The notes under the pieces were generated by a model. That model did not search any database and was not told the DNA's origin. It worked only from the letters and a program-made list of their open reading frames with translations. A stretch of DNA of 64,000 bases. Source: Dyella sp. S184 (GTDB lineage Bacteria; Pseudomonadota; Gammaproteobacteria; Xanthomonadales; Rhodanobacteraceae). How positions within the stretch are numbered: position 1 is the first letter of the stretch; each line of letters opens with the position of its first letter. This document shows, in pieces, positions 55,787 through 64,000 of the stretch. A program made the translations under genes and the position numbers. The DNA lies in NCBI RefSeq assembly GCF_009766065.1, contig NZ_LMUE01000002.1, positions 295,023 to 359,022 of the forward strand, in the 5' to 3' direction.

Positions 55787-56110
55787 ATGGCCGTCGATAT
55801 CAAGAATCTCAATCATACCCAGCTCAATGACCTGATCAGCAAGGCGCAGGTTCGCCAGAATGAATTGCGCAAGGAAAAGGTCGTCAAGCTGCGTGAGAAA
55901 GTACACGCGCTGATCAAGGCCGAGGGTTATACCTTCGAGGACATTTTCGGCACCACTCGCGGCAAGGCCAAACGCAGCACCGGTACGGTCGCGCCGAAAT
56001 ACCGCAATCCGGCCAATCCTGCACAGACCTGGTCCGGCCGTGGCAAGCGTCCGCACTGGTTCAGCGACGCGCTGAAGGCTGGCAAGAAGGAAAAGGACTT
56101 GGCGATCTGA
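55787..56110 (+). CDS. H-NS-family nucleoid protein
   Basis: 107 residues. An N-terminal charged coiled-coil region (about 8-48) for oligomerisation, and a C-terminal DNA-binding domain with the core TWSGRGKRPHW (81-91), as in Xanthomonas and Bordetella BpH3/Bv3F-type H-NS proteins. It binds AT-rich DNA and silences transcription. A classic terminator follows. Confidence 0.92.
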   Translation: MAVDIKNLNHTQLNDLISKAQVRQNELRKEKVVKLREKVHALIKAEGYTFEDIFGTTRGKAKRSTGTVAPKYRNPANPAQTWSGRGKRPHWFSDALKAGKKEKDLAI

Positions 56111-56135
56111 TTGCCGTTCCCTCTACCGCTTCAAT

Positions 56136-56167
56136 AAAAAGCGCCGGCCTAGTGCCGGCGCTTTTTT
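56136..56167 (+). terminator. Rho-independent terminator
   Basis: AAAAAGCGCCGGC / GCCGGCGCTTTTTT with loop CTAGT, T-run present. It ends the H-NS transcript. Confidence 0.92.
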
Positions 56168-56278
56168 GGTTTGAGGCGATGTGGCGTCCCCTTCCCCAGG
56201 GGGGCAAATGCACCGCGCGGTTTCGCTATCTTGATAATCTGCGCAACCGGGAGTCGCGAATTTCGCTTGCGGGCTCGT

Positions 56279-57559
56279 TTATAAGGATCGCCGCGGGGAA
56301 ACCAGCAGGTCACCGAACATCAATCCGGCCACCAGCGACACCAGCAGGGTCAGCAGCAGCATTCCGGTATCCATACCCAAGGACGTATCGCGTTCGAGCA
56401 GAAAGGACATGCTGCGAAAACCGACGCTGCCCGGCACCAGTAGCAGAATACCCGGCTCGCGAATCACCGCACCCGGCCGATGCGCAAATCGCGCATAGGT
56501 GTTGGCGAACGCGCTAAGCAGTAAGCCGCCGAGGAACACGCCAAACGGCGCCGCCGGCAACGAACCGGAAATTTCGCCACCCCAGCGCGTGGCCAGATAA
56601 CCCACGATCACCGCTACGATCACCACCGGCCAGTCGCGCCGAGCTGCACGGAACAGGATCGCGAACGCGATCGCCGCCACCAACAGGGCCGGATAGTCGG
56701 TCCACGCCGGCAGTGGCGGCAACGCGAAATCACGTGCATGGATGCCGAACGCCGCGCACAACTGCGTGGCTGCGATCGTGCCGAAGGTGAGCTTGAGCAG
56801 GGTCGCCATGGCGCCACCCATGCGCGCCATGCCGGACACCAGGTGCTGGCTGGAGATTTCGCGCACTGCGGTGGTCAGCGACATGCCCGGAATCAGCACG
56901 ATCAGGCTGGCCAGCACCACTGACTTGATCGCCAAGGGCACCACGAACGCGCTCACCACGATCGTCACCGCCGTGGCCACCATGGCGCAGATCGCGTCGC
57001 TGGCCACTGCCAGCCGCGGCCGGCTACCCGCCAGCACGGTAATCCCGCCGATGATCACGCCGATCATGCCGGCGACCAGCACATCCACCCACGAGCTGTG
57101 CAGGAACAGCGCCGCAATGCTGCCAGCGGACAATCCATAGCTCGCGATCAGGCCGATCTTGTCGCGGCGCGTATCAGGCAGACCGAGCGCACGCAGCCGA
57201 TGGAACCCCTCGCGCAGGTCCAGCTCGCCAGCTATCGCACGATCGGCGATTTCATCAGCCTCGCACAACCTCGCCAGGTTCACGTCACCTGGCGCCAGTC
57301 GCATCACCTGGGTGCTCTGCGCCACACCCTCCTCGCCCTGGCCCAGGTCGGCAAAGGAAATGATGATCGCGGTGGGACTGGACCACACATCCGCGACCAG
57401 CCCCATGCGCTTCGCGGCGCGCGCGATCGCCATTTCGAGTCGAGGCGCCGAGGTGCCGTACTGGTGCAGTCGGCGCGCTAGCTCCAGCAGGAACGCAATG
57501 CGGGTATTCAGCGCCGTGGTGGCGAACTGCTGCCCGTTGATCGGATCACCTGCGCTCAT
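56279..57559 (-). CDS. ThrE-type threonine/serine exporter family (DUF1212 + DUF3815)
   Basis: 426 residues. The N-terminal soluble and membrane part is the ThrE/DUF1212 domain (ELARRLHQYGTSAPRLEMAIARAAKRMGL, SFADLGQGEEGV, LPDTRRDKIG), and the C-terminal part is the DUF3815-like set of helices (PAAPFGVFLGGLLLSAFAN, PGILLLVPGSVGFRSMSFLL). Corynebacterial ThrE exports threonine and serine. Here both halves are one chain, as in ThrE, and not split as in YjjP/YjjB. The start overlaps the NfeD stop (ATGA). Confidence 0.85.
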   Translation of the reverse strand: MSAGDPINGQQFATTALNTRIAFLLELARRLHQYGTSAPRLEMAIARAAKRMGLVADVWSSPTAIIISFADLGQGEEGVAQSTQVMRLAPGDVNLARLCEADEIADRAIAGELDLREGFHRLRALGLPDTRRDKIGLIASYGLSAGSIAALFLHSSWVDVLVAGMIGVIIGGITVLAGSRPRLAVASDAICAMVATAVTIVVSAFVVPLAIKSVVLASLIVLIPGMSLTTAVREISSQHLVSGMARMGGAMATLLKLTFGTIAATQLCAAFGIHARDFALPPLPAWTDYPALLVAAIAFAILFRAARRDWPVVIVAVIVGYLATRWGGEISGSLPAAPFGVFLGGLLLSAFANTYARFAHRPGAVIREPGILLLVPGSVGFRSMSFLLERDTSLGMDTGMLLLTLLVSLVAGLMFGDLLVSPRRSL

Positions 57560-58002
57560 AGCGCAGCACGTACCTTCAGCGTGGTGCCGTCGACGGCAAC
57601 CACTTCCACCGTGCTGCCCAACGGCAGATCCGGCCCGCTGACCAGCCACTGGCCGTCGCCCACGCGGGCCTTGCCGCGACCGTTGACGATCGGCTCGATC
57701 AACTCATAGCGCTGGCCGATCATCTGCTCACCACGGCGGTTCAACTGTTCGCTGCCCGGATCACGCCGTTCCAGCTTTGGCCGCAGCAGGCGGGCATAGA
57801 GCGCGCAGGCACCGAAGGCCAGCAGTGCAAACAGGACGGCTTGCGTCAGCAGCCCCAGCGACGGCACCAGCCACAGCAGCACACCCATCGCCGCGGCGGC
57901 CACGCCGACCCACAGCATGAAATAACCCGGCAACAGGACTTCGCCGGCAATCAGCAGCAAGGCGAGGATCCACCACAGATAGTGCGCGGAAAGCTCCCAC
58001 AT
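57556..58002 (-). CDS. NfeD family membrane protein
   Basis: 148 residues: four hydrophobic segments (about 8-24, 27-50, 58-80) and a C-terminal OB-fold (GQRYELIEPIVNGRGKARVGDGQWLVSGPDLPLGSTVEVVAV in parts). NfeD proteins pair with SPFH proteins, and the SPFH gene lies directly upstream. GAGGTGG precedes the ATG at 58002. Confidence 0.88.
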   Translation of the reverse strand: MWELSAHYLWWILALLLIAGEVLLPGYFMLWVGVAAAAMGVLLWLVPSLGLLTQAVLFALLAFGACALYARLLRPKLERRDPGSEQLNRRGEQMIGQRYELIEPIVNGRGKARVGDGQWLVSGPDLPLGSTVEVVAVDGTTLKVRAAL

Positions 58003-58012
58003 GGTGGCCACC

Positions 58013-58957
58013 TCAGCGCAGCGGCGGCTGGATCGCCACCGCCTTCTGCTGCTGGCTCAACGACTCCTTGGCCAACTCGGCAATACCGGCCAGCGAACCC
58101 AGGATACCGGTGGCCTCGATTGGCAGCAGCAGCATCTTCTGGTTAGGCGACTTGGCCATTTCCTTCAGCGCCTCGACGTAATTATTGGCGACAAAGTAAT
58201 TCAGCGCATTGACGTTGCCACCGGCGATCGCGTTGGAGACCATCGTGGTCGCCTTGGCCTCGGCTTCAGCGGAACGCTCGCGCGCCTCGGCGGCGCGGAA
58301 TGCGGCTTCCTTCTCGCCTTCGGCAGCCAGGATCACCGACTGCTTCTCGCCCTCGGCCTTGAGGATCGCTGCCTGGCGGAAGCCCTCGGCATCGAGGATG
58401 TTGGCGCGCTTCTCGCGCTCGGCCTTCATCTGCCGCGCCATCGCGTCGATCAGGTCGCGCGGCGGCGCAATGTCCTTGATCTCGATGCGGTTGACCTTGA
58501 CACCCCACGGATGGGTCGCCTCATCCACCACACGCAACAGCTTGGCGTTGATCGCATCGCGCTGGCTCAGCGATTCGTCCAGATCCATCGAGCCAAGCAC
58601 GGTACGGATATTGGTCATGATCAACGCCAGCGAGGCCTGTTCGAGGTTGGATACCTCGTAGGCGGCCTTCGATGCATCAAGCACCTGGTAGAACACCACG
58701 CCGTCGACACGCACCACCGCGTTGTCCTTGGTGATCACGTCCTGCGAAGGTACGTCGAGCACCTGCTCCATCATGTTGATCTTGCGCCCGACCGCCTGAT
58801 ACATCGGAATCAGGAAATGCAGCCCGGGACTGAGCGTGCGGGTGTACTTGCCGAACGTCTCCACCGTCCACTCGAAACCCTGCGGCACGATGCGTACCAG
58901 CTTCACCAGCACAACGACCACGAGGAATACGATGACCAACGCAACAAGCTGTCCCAT
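58013..58957 (-). CDS. SPFH/Band 7 protein, QmcA/stomatin type
   Basis: 314 residues. One N-terminal membrane anchor (about 4-22), then the band 7 domain ([69 protein letters not shown]), a coiled-coil segment ([29 protein letters not shown]), and a C-terminal domain. It forms large membrane cages or microdomains with NfeD and with FtsH. It starts the run SPFH-nfeD-thrE. Confidence 0.92.
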   Translation of the reverse strand: MGQLVALVIVFLVVVVLVKLVRIVPQGFEWTVETFGKYTRTLSPGLHFLIPMYQAVGRKINMMEQVLDVPSQDVITKDNAVVRVDGVVFYQVLDASKAAYEVSNLEQASLALIMTNIRTVLGSMDLDESLSQRDAINAKLLRVVDEATHPWGVKVNRIEIKDIAPPRDLIDAMARQMKAEREKRANILDAEGFRQAAILKAEGEKQSVILAAEGEKEAAFRAAEARERSAEAEAKATTMVSNAIAGGNVNALNYFVANNYVEALKEMAKSPNQKMLLLPIEATGILGSLAGIAELAKESLSQQQKAVAIQPPLR

Positions 58958-59006
58958 GACTCACTCCAAATCCCTGAAGAAGCCAGAAGTATAGGCGAGC
59001 TGGCAG

Positions 59007-60392
59007 TTATCTCGGCGTTGTCTGCGGCAACAGCAGGCTCACCCGCAGGCCGCCACCCTCGCGATTGGCCAGCAGGATCCGGCCACCATGTGCCTCGGTG
59101 ATCTCGCGCGCCAGCGCCAGACCCAGCCCGGTGCCTGAACGCTTGGTCGAATAGAACGGCAGCAGCGCCTGCGCAAGCACGGTCTCGCTCATGCCGGGGC
59201 CACGGTCGGCCACCTCGATGCGCAGCTCGCGGCCGGTTTCCAGGATGGACAGTGAGACTTCGTCATCCGCACCACCGGACTCGTGCGCGTTCTTGATCAG
59301 GTTGATCAGCACCTGCTCGATCTGCGCCGCATCGAAATGACCGGCATGGGTCGGCACCGGTGTCGTCAGCTGATAACGGCAATGCAGCGCCAGCCCATCC
59401 AGGAACGGCGCCCATGGCACCGCCACCAGCTGTGGCGTGGGCAGCTTGGCGAAGCTGGCGTAACCGGCGATGAAACTGTGCAGGTGCAGCGCACGTTCGC
59501 CGATGGTGGCGAACACGCCGGGCAGCCGCTCGATGCTGCCGCGCCGGGCCAGCTCCGCGCCGGAATGCGCCAGCGAGGAAATCGGCGCCAACGAATTGTT
59601 GAGCTCGTGGCTGATCACCCGGATCACCCGCTTCCAGGTCGCCACTTCCTGCCGTGACAGCTCACGCGTCATGCGCCGGAACAACTGCAGCCGGTGCGGC
59701 TTGCCCTGCAGTCGGAACGCACGCTGCGACAGGTGGAAGGTTTCCTCGCTGCCATCCATCTCCACGCTGAGCAAGGCATCCTCGCCACTTTCCACCGCAC
59801 GGCGCAGCGCCTCCGGCGCGTCAGCCAGCAGCGCGGCGAAATCCAGTCCATGCAAACTGCGCCCCTCGTTGAACAGATGCCGCGAGGCAATGTTGGCGTA
59901 CGCCACCCGGCCATTCGCGTCAGTCAGCACTAACGCCACTGGTGTGTTCTGCACCACCGTGTCCAGCAGCAGCTCGCGCTGCACCAGGTGCTGGCGCTGC
60001 TCACGCAGGGTCTGGCCAAGCGCGTTGTGCATGCGGATCAATTCACCCAGTTCGTCCCGCCGGTTGATCGCGATAGAGAAACTGAAATCACCGTCGCGAT
60101 AACTGGCCACCGCACCTTCCAGCGCGCGCAGCAGGCGGCTTACCGGCGCCATCACCAGACCAGCCAGCCAGAATGCCAGCGGCAGCAGCACGATCACGCT
60201 GGCCAGCAGGCCACCGTAGATGCCTAGCTGCATCGGCGCGCGTATCGCCAGCGCGAGATCCGTGTGCATCCACACCAGCAATTGCGGCAGTGGCCACTGG
60301 GTGATGCCGGCATAGACCAGCGCGCCGGCCAGGGCGGCGACGGTCAGCAACACGGTCAACCGCCCCTGCAGGGAATTCATACGACGCCACAT
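59007..60392 (-). CDS. NtrY-like sensor histidine kinase
   Basis: 461 residues. Two N-terminal membrane helices (about 13-32 and 56-80), HAMP (about 80-135), a PAS-like domain (about 140-220, LDTVVQNTPVALVLTDANGRVAYANIASRHLF), HisKA VIRVISHELNNSLAPISSLA with His262, and the ATPase domain with N-box LINLIKNAHESGG, G1 ADRGPGM and G2 TGLGLALAREI. The SHELNN-S form is typical of NtrY-type kinases that act on sigma-54 regulators; its partner is at 60514-61854. The start at 60392 follows GGAG. Confidence 0.9.
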   Translation of the reverse strand: MWRRMNSLQGRLTVLLTVAALAGALVYAGITQWPLPQLLVWMHTDLALAIRAPMQLGIYGGLLASVIVLLPLAFWLAGLVMAPVSRLLRALEGAVASYRDGDFSFSIAINRRDELGELIRMHNALGQTLREQRQHLVQRELLLDTVVQNTPVALVLTDANGRVAYANIASRHLFNEGRSLHGLDFAALLADAPEALRRAVESGEDALLSVEMDGSEETFHLSQRAFRLQGKPHRLQLFRRMTRELSRQEVATWKRVIRVISHELNNSLAPISSLAHSGAELARRGSIERLPGVFATIGERALHLHSFIAGYASFAKLPTPQLVAVPWAPFLDGLALHCRYQLTTPVPTHAGHFDAAQIEQVLINLIKNAHESGGADDEVSLSILETGRELRIEVADRGPGMSETVLAQALLPFYSTKRSGTGLGLALAREITEAHGGRILLANREGGGLRVSLLLPQTTPR

Positions 60393-60513
60393 CGGCCGCA
60401 CTCCACGCTGGGGGAAACTCGCCTCAATGGCACCTGATGTCCGTTGGTGTCTATGGATGCGGCCATCTTTCTACGCCAGTGGGGCAAGGGCAAGCATCGC
60501 AGCCCGATCCGGC

Positions 60514-61854
60514 TCAAGCAGACGCCACCAGACCGTAGCGTTCCATCCGCCGATACAACGCCTGTCGCGACAGGCCGAGGTTCTGCGCGGCACGGCTGAC
60601 CACACCGTCGGTCTTGTGCAGGGCCGCTTCCACCGCCTCGCGGCTTGGTTCGTCGAGATTGCGCTGCACCCCTGCCACATGCTGCGGCAGGTTGAGCAGC
60701 TCGGGCGTGATCGGATTGCTGCCGGTCAACAACGCAGCGCGTTCGATCGCGTTTTTCAATTCACGCACGTTGCCTGGCCACGGATAGCCCAGCAGTGCCT
60801 CGCGTGCGGCATCGCCGAGTTCGGCACGACCATCCAGGAAGAATTCTGCCAATGGCAGGATGTCGTCGTTGCGCTCGGACAGCGGTGGCAGGTTCACTTC
60901 GATCACGTTGAGCCGGTAGTACAGATCCTCGCGGAACGTGCCTGCGCGGATCATCGCCTTTAGGTCGGCATTGGTCGCCGACAGCACGCGCACCTTGACC
61001 TGGCGCGTGCGACCGGAACCGAGGCGCTCGAACTGGCCGGTTTCCAGCACGCGCAGCAGTTTCATCTGGCCGGGCAGCGGCAGGTTGCCGATCTCGTCCA
61101 GGAACAGTGTGCCGCCATCGGCCAGTTCGAAACGACCCTCGCGCGCCTTGTTCGCACCGGTGTAAGCGCCGGCATCGGCGCCGAACAGCTCGGCCTCGAT
61201 CAGCTCACCGGGCAACGCACCGCAGTTCACCGCAATGAATGCACCACGCTTCACCGCCGAGTTCGCATGCACGATCGCCGCGATGCGCTCCTTGCCGGTG
61301 CCGTTGGGGCCGGTGATCAGCACTGGCACGTCCGAGCGGGCGATCTGGCAGGCCAGGTCCAGCGTGCGAGCCATCGCCTCGGAAGCGAACACCAGACCGT
61401 CCAGGTCGTACTTGTTTTGCAGCTGCTCCCTTCGCTGGCGACGTTCGCGCCGGCTGCGGCTCATCTCGCGGGTCGACTCGGACAGCTCCAGCAGGTTCTC
61501 CACCGTGGTCAGCAGCTTGTTGTCATCCCACGGCTTGGCCAGGTAATCAGACGCGCCGGCCTTGACCAACTCCACCGCGGTTTCCAGATGCGTCCACGCC
61601 GTAAGCAGGATGACGGGCAAGTCCGGATGGCGTTCACGGATCGCGCGGAACAGTGCCACGCCTTCCTCGCCCGAGGTGGTGTCGGCGGTGAAGTTCATGT
61701 CCTGGATCACCACGTCGACCGCTTCTCGCTCCAGCAGGGCGAGGCCCTCATTCTGCGTCAACGCGGTGAGGGGACGGATTTCGTGCAGGGACAACGCCAG
61801 CGACAGCGCCTCGCCCACCGCGGGGTTGTCGTCAATGATCAGGACTGTTCGCAT
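60514..61854 (-). CDS. Sigma-54-dependent response regulator (NtrC family)
   Basis: 446 residues. Receiver (1-125) with Asp52 in [16 protein letters not shown], which has extra residues after the active Asp; AAA+ domain with Walker A GPNGTGKE, Walker [15 protein letters not shown]; and a Fis-type helix-turn-helix ([26 protein letters not shown]). The sigma-54 contact loop reads GAYTGA (229-234) in place of GAFTGA, with Tyr for Phe. It pairs with the kinase downstream. Targets are probably the permease and peptidase genes beyond, or elsewhere; no sigma-54 promoter was found nearby. Confidence 0.9.
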   Translation of the reverse strand: MRTVLIIDDNPAVGEALSLALSLHEIRPLTALTQNEGLALLEREAVDVVIQDMNFTADTTSGEEGVALFRAIRERHPDLPVILLTAWTHLETAVELVKAGASDYLAKPWDDNKLLTTVENLLELSESTREMSRSRRERRQRREQLQNKYDLDGLVFASEAMARTLDLACQIARSDVPVLITGPNGTGKERIAAIVHANSAVKRGAFIAVNCGALPGELIEAELFGADAGAYTGANKAREGRFELADGGTLFLDEIGNLPLPGQMKLLRVLETGQFERLGSGRTRQVKVRVLSATNADLKAMIRAGTFREDLYYRLNVIEVNLPPLSERNDDILPLAEFFLDGRAELGDAAREALLGYPWPGNVRELKNAIERAALLTGSNPITPELLNLPQHVAGVQRNLDEPSREAVEAALHKTDGVVSRAAQNLGLSRQALYRRMERYGLVASA

Positions 61855-61973
61855 TTTTCTTCTACACATGCGGGCATAGATGCAGCTCCAGTCACAAAGG
61901 TTGCCATGACTATTGGGATATTCAACAGCTGATAGCAACTAAACCCTTCGAAAGCATCGTCGCATCTAGCGAA

Positions 61974-62004
61974 CACGCTCTCCGGGACGATCCCGGAGAG
62001 CGTG
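61974..62004. terminator. Hairpin between the DUF885 and regulator genes
   Basis: CACGCTCTCCGGGA / TCCCGGAGAGCGTG, a perfect 14-bp stem with loop CGA, 7 bases beyond the DUF885 stop. It would close that transcript; no long T-run is seen on the minus side. Confidence 0.7.
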
Positions 62005-62010
62005 CTTGAT

Positions 62011-63834
62011 CTACTCCGCCACAGGGTGTGCCGGCGCCTTGCCGGCCTTTACCGCGGCGATCCAGTCGTTGACACGGCTTTCCAGCACGTCCAGCGGCAG
62101 CGCGCCACCATTGAGGATCTCGTCGTGGAATGCGCGAATGTCGAACTGGTCGCCCAGTGCCTGTTTCGCCCGCGTACGCAGTTCGAGGATCTTCAGCTCG
62201 CCCGTCTTGTAGGCCAGTGCCTGGCCTGGCCAGGTGATGTAGCGGTCCGTCTCGGCCTGCACATCCGGCTCGTCCTCGCTGGAATGAGCGTGGAAGAAAT
62301 CCACCATCTGCTGGCGCGTCCAGTGCTTGTCATGCACGCCGGTGTCGAGCACCAGGCGGTCCGCACGCAGCAGCTCGTCGCTGAGGTGACCGTAGTAGGA
62401 CAGCGGATCCTTGTAGAAGCCGAGCTCCTTGCCCAACTGTTCGGCGTACAGTGCCCAGCCCTCGATGTAGGCGGTGTAGCCGCCCTGCTGGCGGAACGGT
62501 GGCAACGCCGGCAGCGTCTGCGCGATCGAAATCTGCAGGTGATGGCCCGGAATGCCTTCGTGGTAGGCCGTCGTCTCGATGGTCAGCACGCTGCGATTGG
62601 CGAAATCGCCGGTATTGACGAAGATCTGCCCGGGCCGTGAACCGTCCGGTGTGCCCTGGTGGTATTCGGCCGCCGGCGCTTCCTTCTCGCGGAACGCCTC
62701 GACGGGCACCACCACCACCTTGGTCTTCGGCAGCAAGCCAAAGAACTTCGGCAGCTCCGGCTGCATCTGCGCGAGATAGCCTCGATAGCGGTTGAGGATA
62801 TCCTCGCGCGAGGTGGCGTGCGTTTTCGGATTGGTTTTCAGCGAAGCGCGGAAGCTGGCCAGATCGGCAAAGCCCTGCGACTTGGCGATCTGCGTCATCA
62901 AGCCCTCGATCCGCTTGACCTCGGACAGACCCAGCGCATGGATTTCGTCCGGTGTCTCGTCGGTGGTCGTCATCAGCTTGATGTCGAAACGGTAGATCTC
63001 ATCGCCGTTCGGCAGATTCCAGATACCCGGTTCGGCGCGCCCGTGCGGTGCGTAATCCTTGGCCACGAACTCGCCGAGCTTGCGGTAAGCCGGGCGCACG
63101 TCATCTTCGATCGCCGCAAGGATCGCATCATGCAGTCGCTTCTGGTCAGCAGCCGAGACCGACTTCGGGAAATGCTTCAGCGGCTCGGCAAACACGCTGT
63201 CCATGCCGGCCGACTTGTCGATGTTGTCGATCTGCGTGACCACCTTCTCCAGCAGATACTTCGGCGGCATCATCTTGTCCTGCATGCCCTGCTGTGCCAC
63301 TGCGGTCACCTGGTCGAACAGCTTCGGCACCGCCTTCAGGCGCGCGAGATAGTCTTCGTATTCCTTGGTGTTGTCGAACGGAATCGAACTGACAAATCCG
63401 GCCAGCGCCAGGTGCACGCCGCTCATCTGATCCAGCGGCATCTCGTAAAGCTTGAGGTCATCGGAGCGCAGGCCTTCCTTCAACTGGCGCACCATCAGCT
63501 GCTGGTTGAGCTTGTCATTGTCGGAAAAGCCACTGGTGTCAATCGCCTCGAAGCGCTTGAGAAAATCCTCGGCCACCTTGTGCTCAGCCGCCACATGAGC
63601 CAGCGAAGCATCGCTCCAGCGATCGTTGTAACGCAGATCGCCGATCGTCGTCGCGAACTCCGGCTGGCTCTGCAGCGTGTGTTGCCACTGCTCGGCCAGC
63701 AATGCATTGAGTGCCTTTACACGGGATGCCACATCCGTCTGGGCGGCTTCTGCGGCCGGCACCGCGTGCACGGATGAGACAACGGTCACTGAGCCCAGCA
63801 GGCTCGCACAGATAAGCAATGGCAACGTTTTCAT
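62011..63834 (-). CDS. DUF885 family zinc peptidase-like lipoprotein/periplasmic protein
   Basis: 607 residues. Signal peptide at about 1-25. The DUF885 metal motif HEGIPGHH (His425, Glu426, His432) is present with FVNTGDF and YIEGWALYAEQLG. Members are predicted metallopeptidases, exported, of unknown substrate. GGGAGG lies about 9 bases before the ATG at 63834. It follows the gene for an FtsX/MacB-type permease (63913 onward) with a gap of 78 bases, so they may share a transcript. Confidence 0.85.
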   Translation of the reverse strand: MKTLPLLICASLLGSVTVVSSVHAVPAAEAAQTDVASRVKALNALLAEQWQHTLQSQPEFATTIGDLRYNDRWSDASLAHVAAEHKVAEDFLKRFEAIDTSGFSDNDKLNQQLMVRQLKEGLRSDDLKLYEMPLDQMSGVHLALAGFVSSIPFDNTKEYEDYLARLKAVPKLFDQVTAVAQQGMQDKMMPPKYLLEKVVTQIDNIDKSAGMDSVFAEPLKHFPKSVSAADQKRLHDAILAAIEDDVRPAYRKLGEFVAKDYAPHGRAEPGIWNLPNGDEIYRFDIKLMTTTDETPDEIHALGLSEVKRIEGLMTQIAKSQGFADLASFRASLKTNPKTHATSREDILNRYRGYLAQMQPELPKFFGLLPKTKVVVVPVEAFREKEAPAAEYHQGTPDGSRPGQIFVNTGDFANRSVLTIETTAYHEGIPGHHLQISIAQTLPALPPFRQQGGYTAYIEGWALYAEQLGKELGFYKDPLSYYGHLSDELLRADRLVLDTGVHDKHWTRQQMVDFFHAHSSEDEPDVQAETDRYITWPGQALAYKTGELKILELRTRAKQALGDQFDIRAFHDEILNGGALPLDVLESRVNDWIAAVKAGKAPAHPVAE

Positions 63835-63912
63835 CAAACAAACCCTCCCGAGTTATGAATCACGATTGTGCCTGCCACGGGTCCAGTCATCCCGTGCCAG
63901 ATAGCATGGTTC

Positions 63913-64000
63913 TCACACCGACCGCGTCGCCACCACCGGCGGCACGTTTGCCGCGCGCAGGGCGGGGCCCAGTACGGCGACCTGTCCGAGCAGCCACAGC
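63913..64000 (-). CDS. FtsX/MacB-type ABC transporter permease, C-terminal end (partial)
   Basis: Only the last 29 codons are visible: LWLLGQVAVLGPALRAANVPPVVATRSV then TGA (63913-63915), shown here in pieces. GPALRAANVPPVVATRSV is the usual end of MacB/FtsX-type permeases (GPxxRAAxxxPxxATRxx). The rest lies outside the window. It is the permease of an ABC exporter that may be a target of the NtrY/NtrC pair. Confidence 0.7.
   Translation of the reverse strand, partial: LWLLGQVAVLGPALRAANVPPVVATRSV

Noticed and set aside
63890..63910. TGGCAC on the minus strand upstream of the DUF885 gene as a sigma-54 promoter
   Set aside because: The -12 element (GC preceded by TT at the right spacing) is absent: the sequence after TGGCAC is GGGATGACTGG.

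Overview
The window is a GC-rich, densely packed stretch of gammaproteobacterial chromosome. Gene content and order point to the Xanthomonadales (Lysobacterales), most likely Rhodanobacteraceae (Rhodanobacter/Dyella/Frateuria-like). The evidence is a Chp/Pil twitching chemosensory cluster without pilK, a GspN-CysQ-MazG block, pilT-pilU, gshB-tonB-yqgE-ruvX-pyrB, an H-NS-like protein with the TWSGRGKRPHW core, and dispersed hairpin repeats of the kind common in this order. The genus is inference. I see no tRNA, rRNA, CRISPR array, prophage or insertion sequence.

Layout. 1-1634 (+): end of purM, purN and a secreted DUF3108 protein. 1671-4171 (-): an OmpR-type two-component system and a TesA-like esterase, whose start codon overlaps the divergent YbbA/YbbP-type ABC exporter (4170-7351, +). 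7396-9194 (+): a GST-like protein and a YbiR/ArsB-type transporter. 9208-13891 (-): an SGD-repeat secreted protein, then gspN-hisN-like-nudE-cysQ-mazG with several overlapping starts and stops. 13959-16607: bioA (+), a small secreted protein (-) and rsmE (+). 16659-28653 (-): the type IV pilus chemosensory operon pilG-pilH-pilI-pilJ-chpA-chpB-chpC.

29004-34777 (+): gshB, tonB, yqgE, ruvX, pyrB and a large unknown lipoprotein. 35029-36053: a BON-domain protein (+) and an NPYAPP membrane protein (-). 36104-38470 (-): pilT and pilU. 38838-40234 (+): proC and a YggT protein. 40248-41632 (-): pdxH and a signal-less BtuF-like protein. 41863-47511: a P-loop kinase, an epimerase (-), aroK, aroB, a WGR protein, hemE and a DUF4328 protein. 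47979-50903 (+): valS, flanked by repeat-bearing intergenic regions. 51359-53117 (-): pssA, a holD-like gene and rimI. 53241-56110 (+): a DUF4124 protein, proS and an H-NS-like gene. 56279-64000 (-): a QmcA-type SPFH protein, NfeD and a ThrE-like exporter; then an NtrY-like kinase with a sigma-54 regulator, a DUF885 peptidase and the end of an FtsX/MacB-type permease.

Most of the window is housekeeping. Two themes stand out. One is the control of type IV pilus twitching: the Chp chemosensory array is separate from the pilT/pilU motors, and its CheB-like member has Ala where the nucleophilic Ser is expected, with no CheR partner in the operon. The other is the non-coding architecture: a perfect 24-bp palindrome, a five-hairpin composite repeat downstream of valS, a REP hairpin upstream of it, a 14-bp operator-like palindrome, and a C10 tract in the first codons of pssA.
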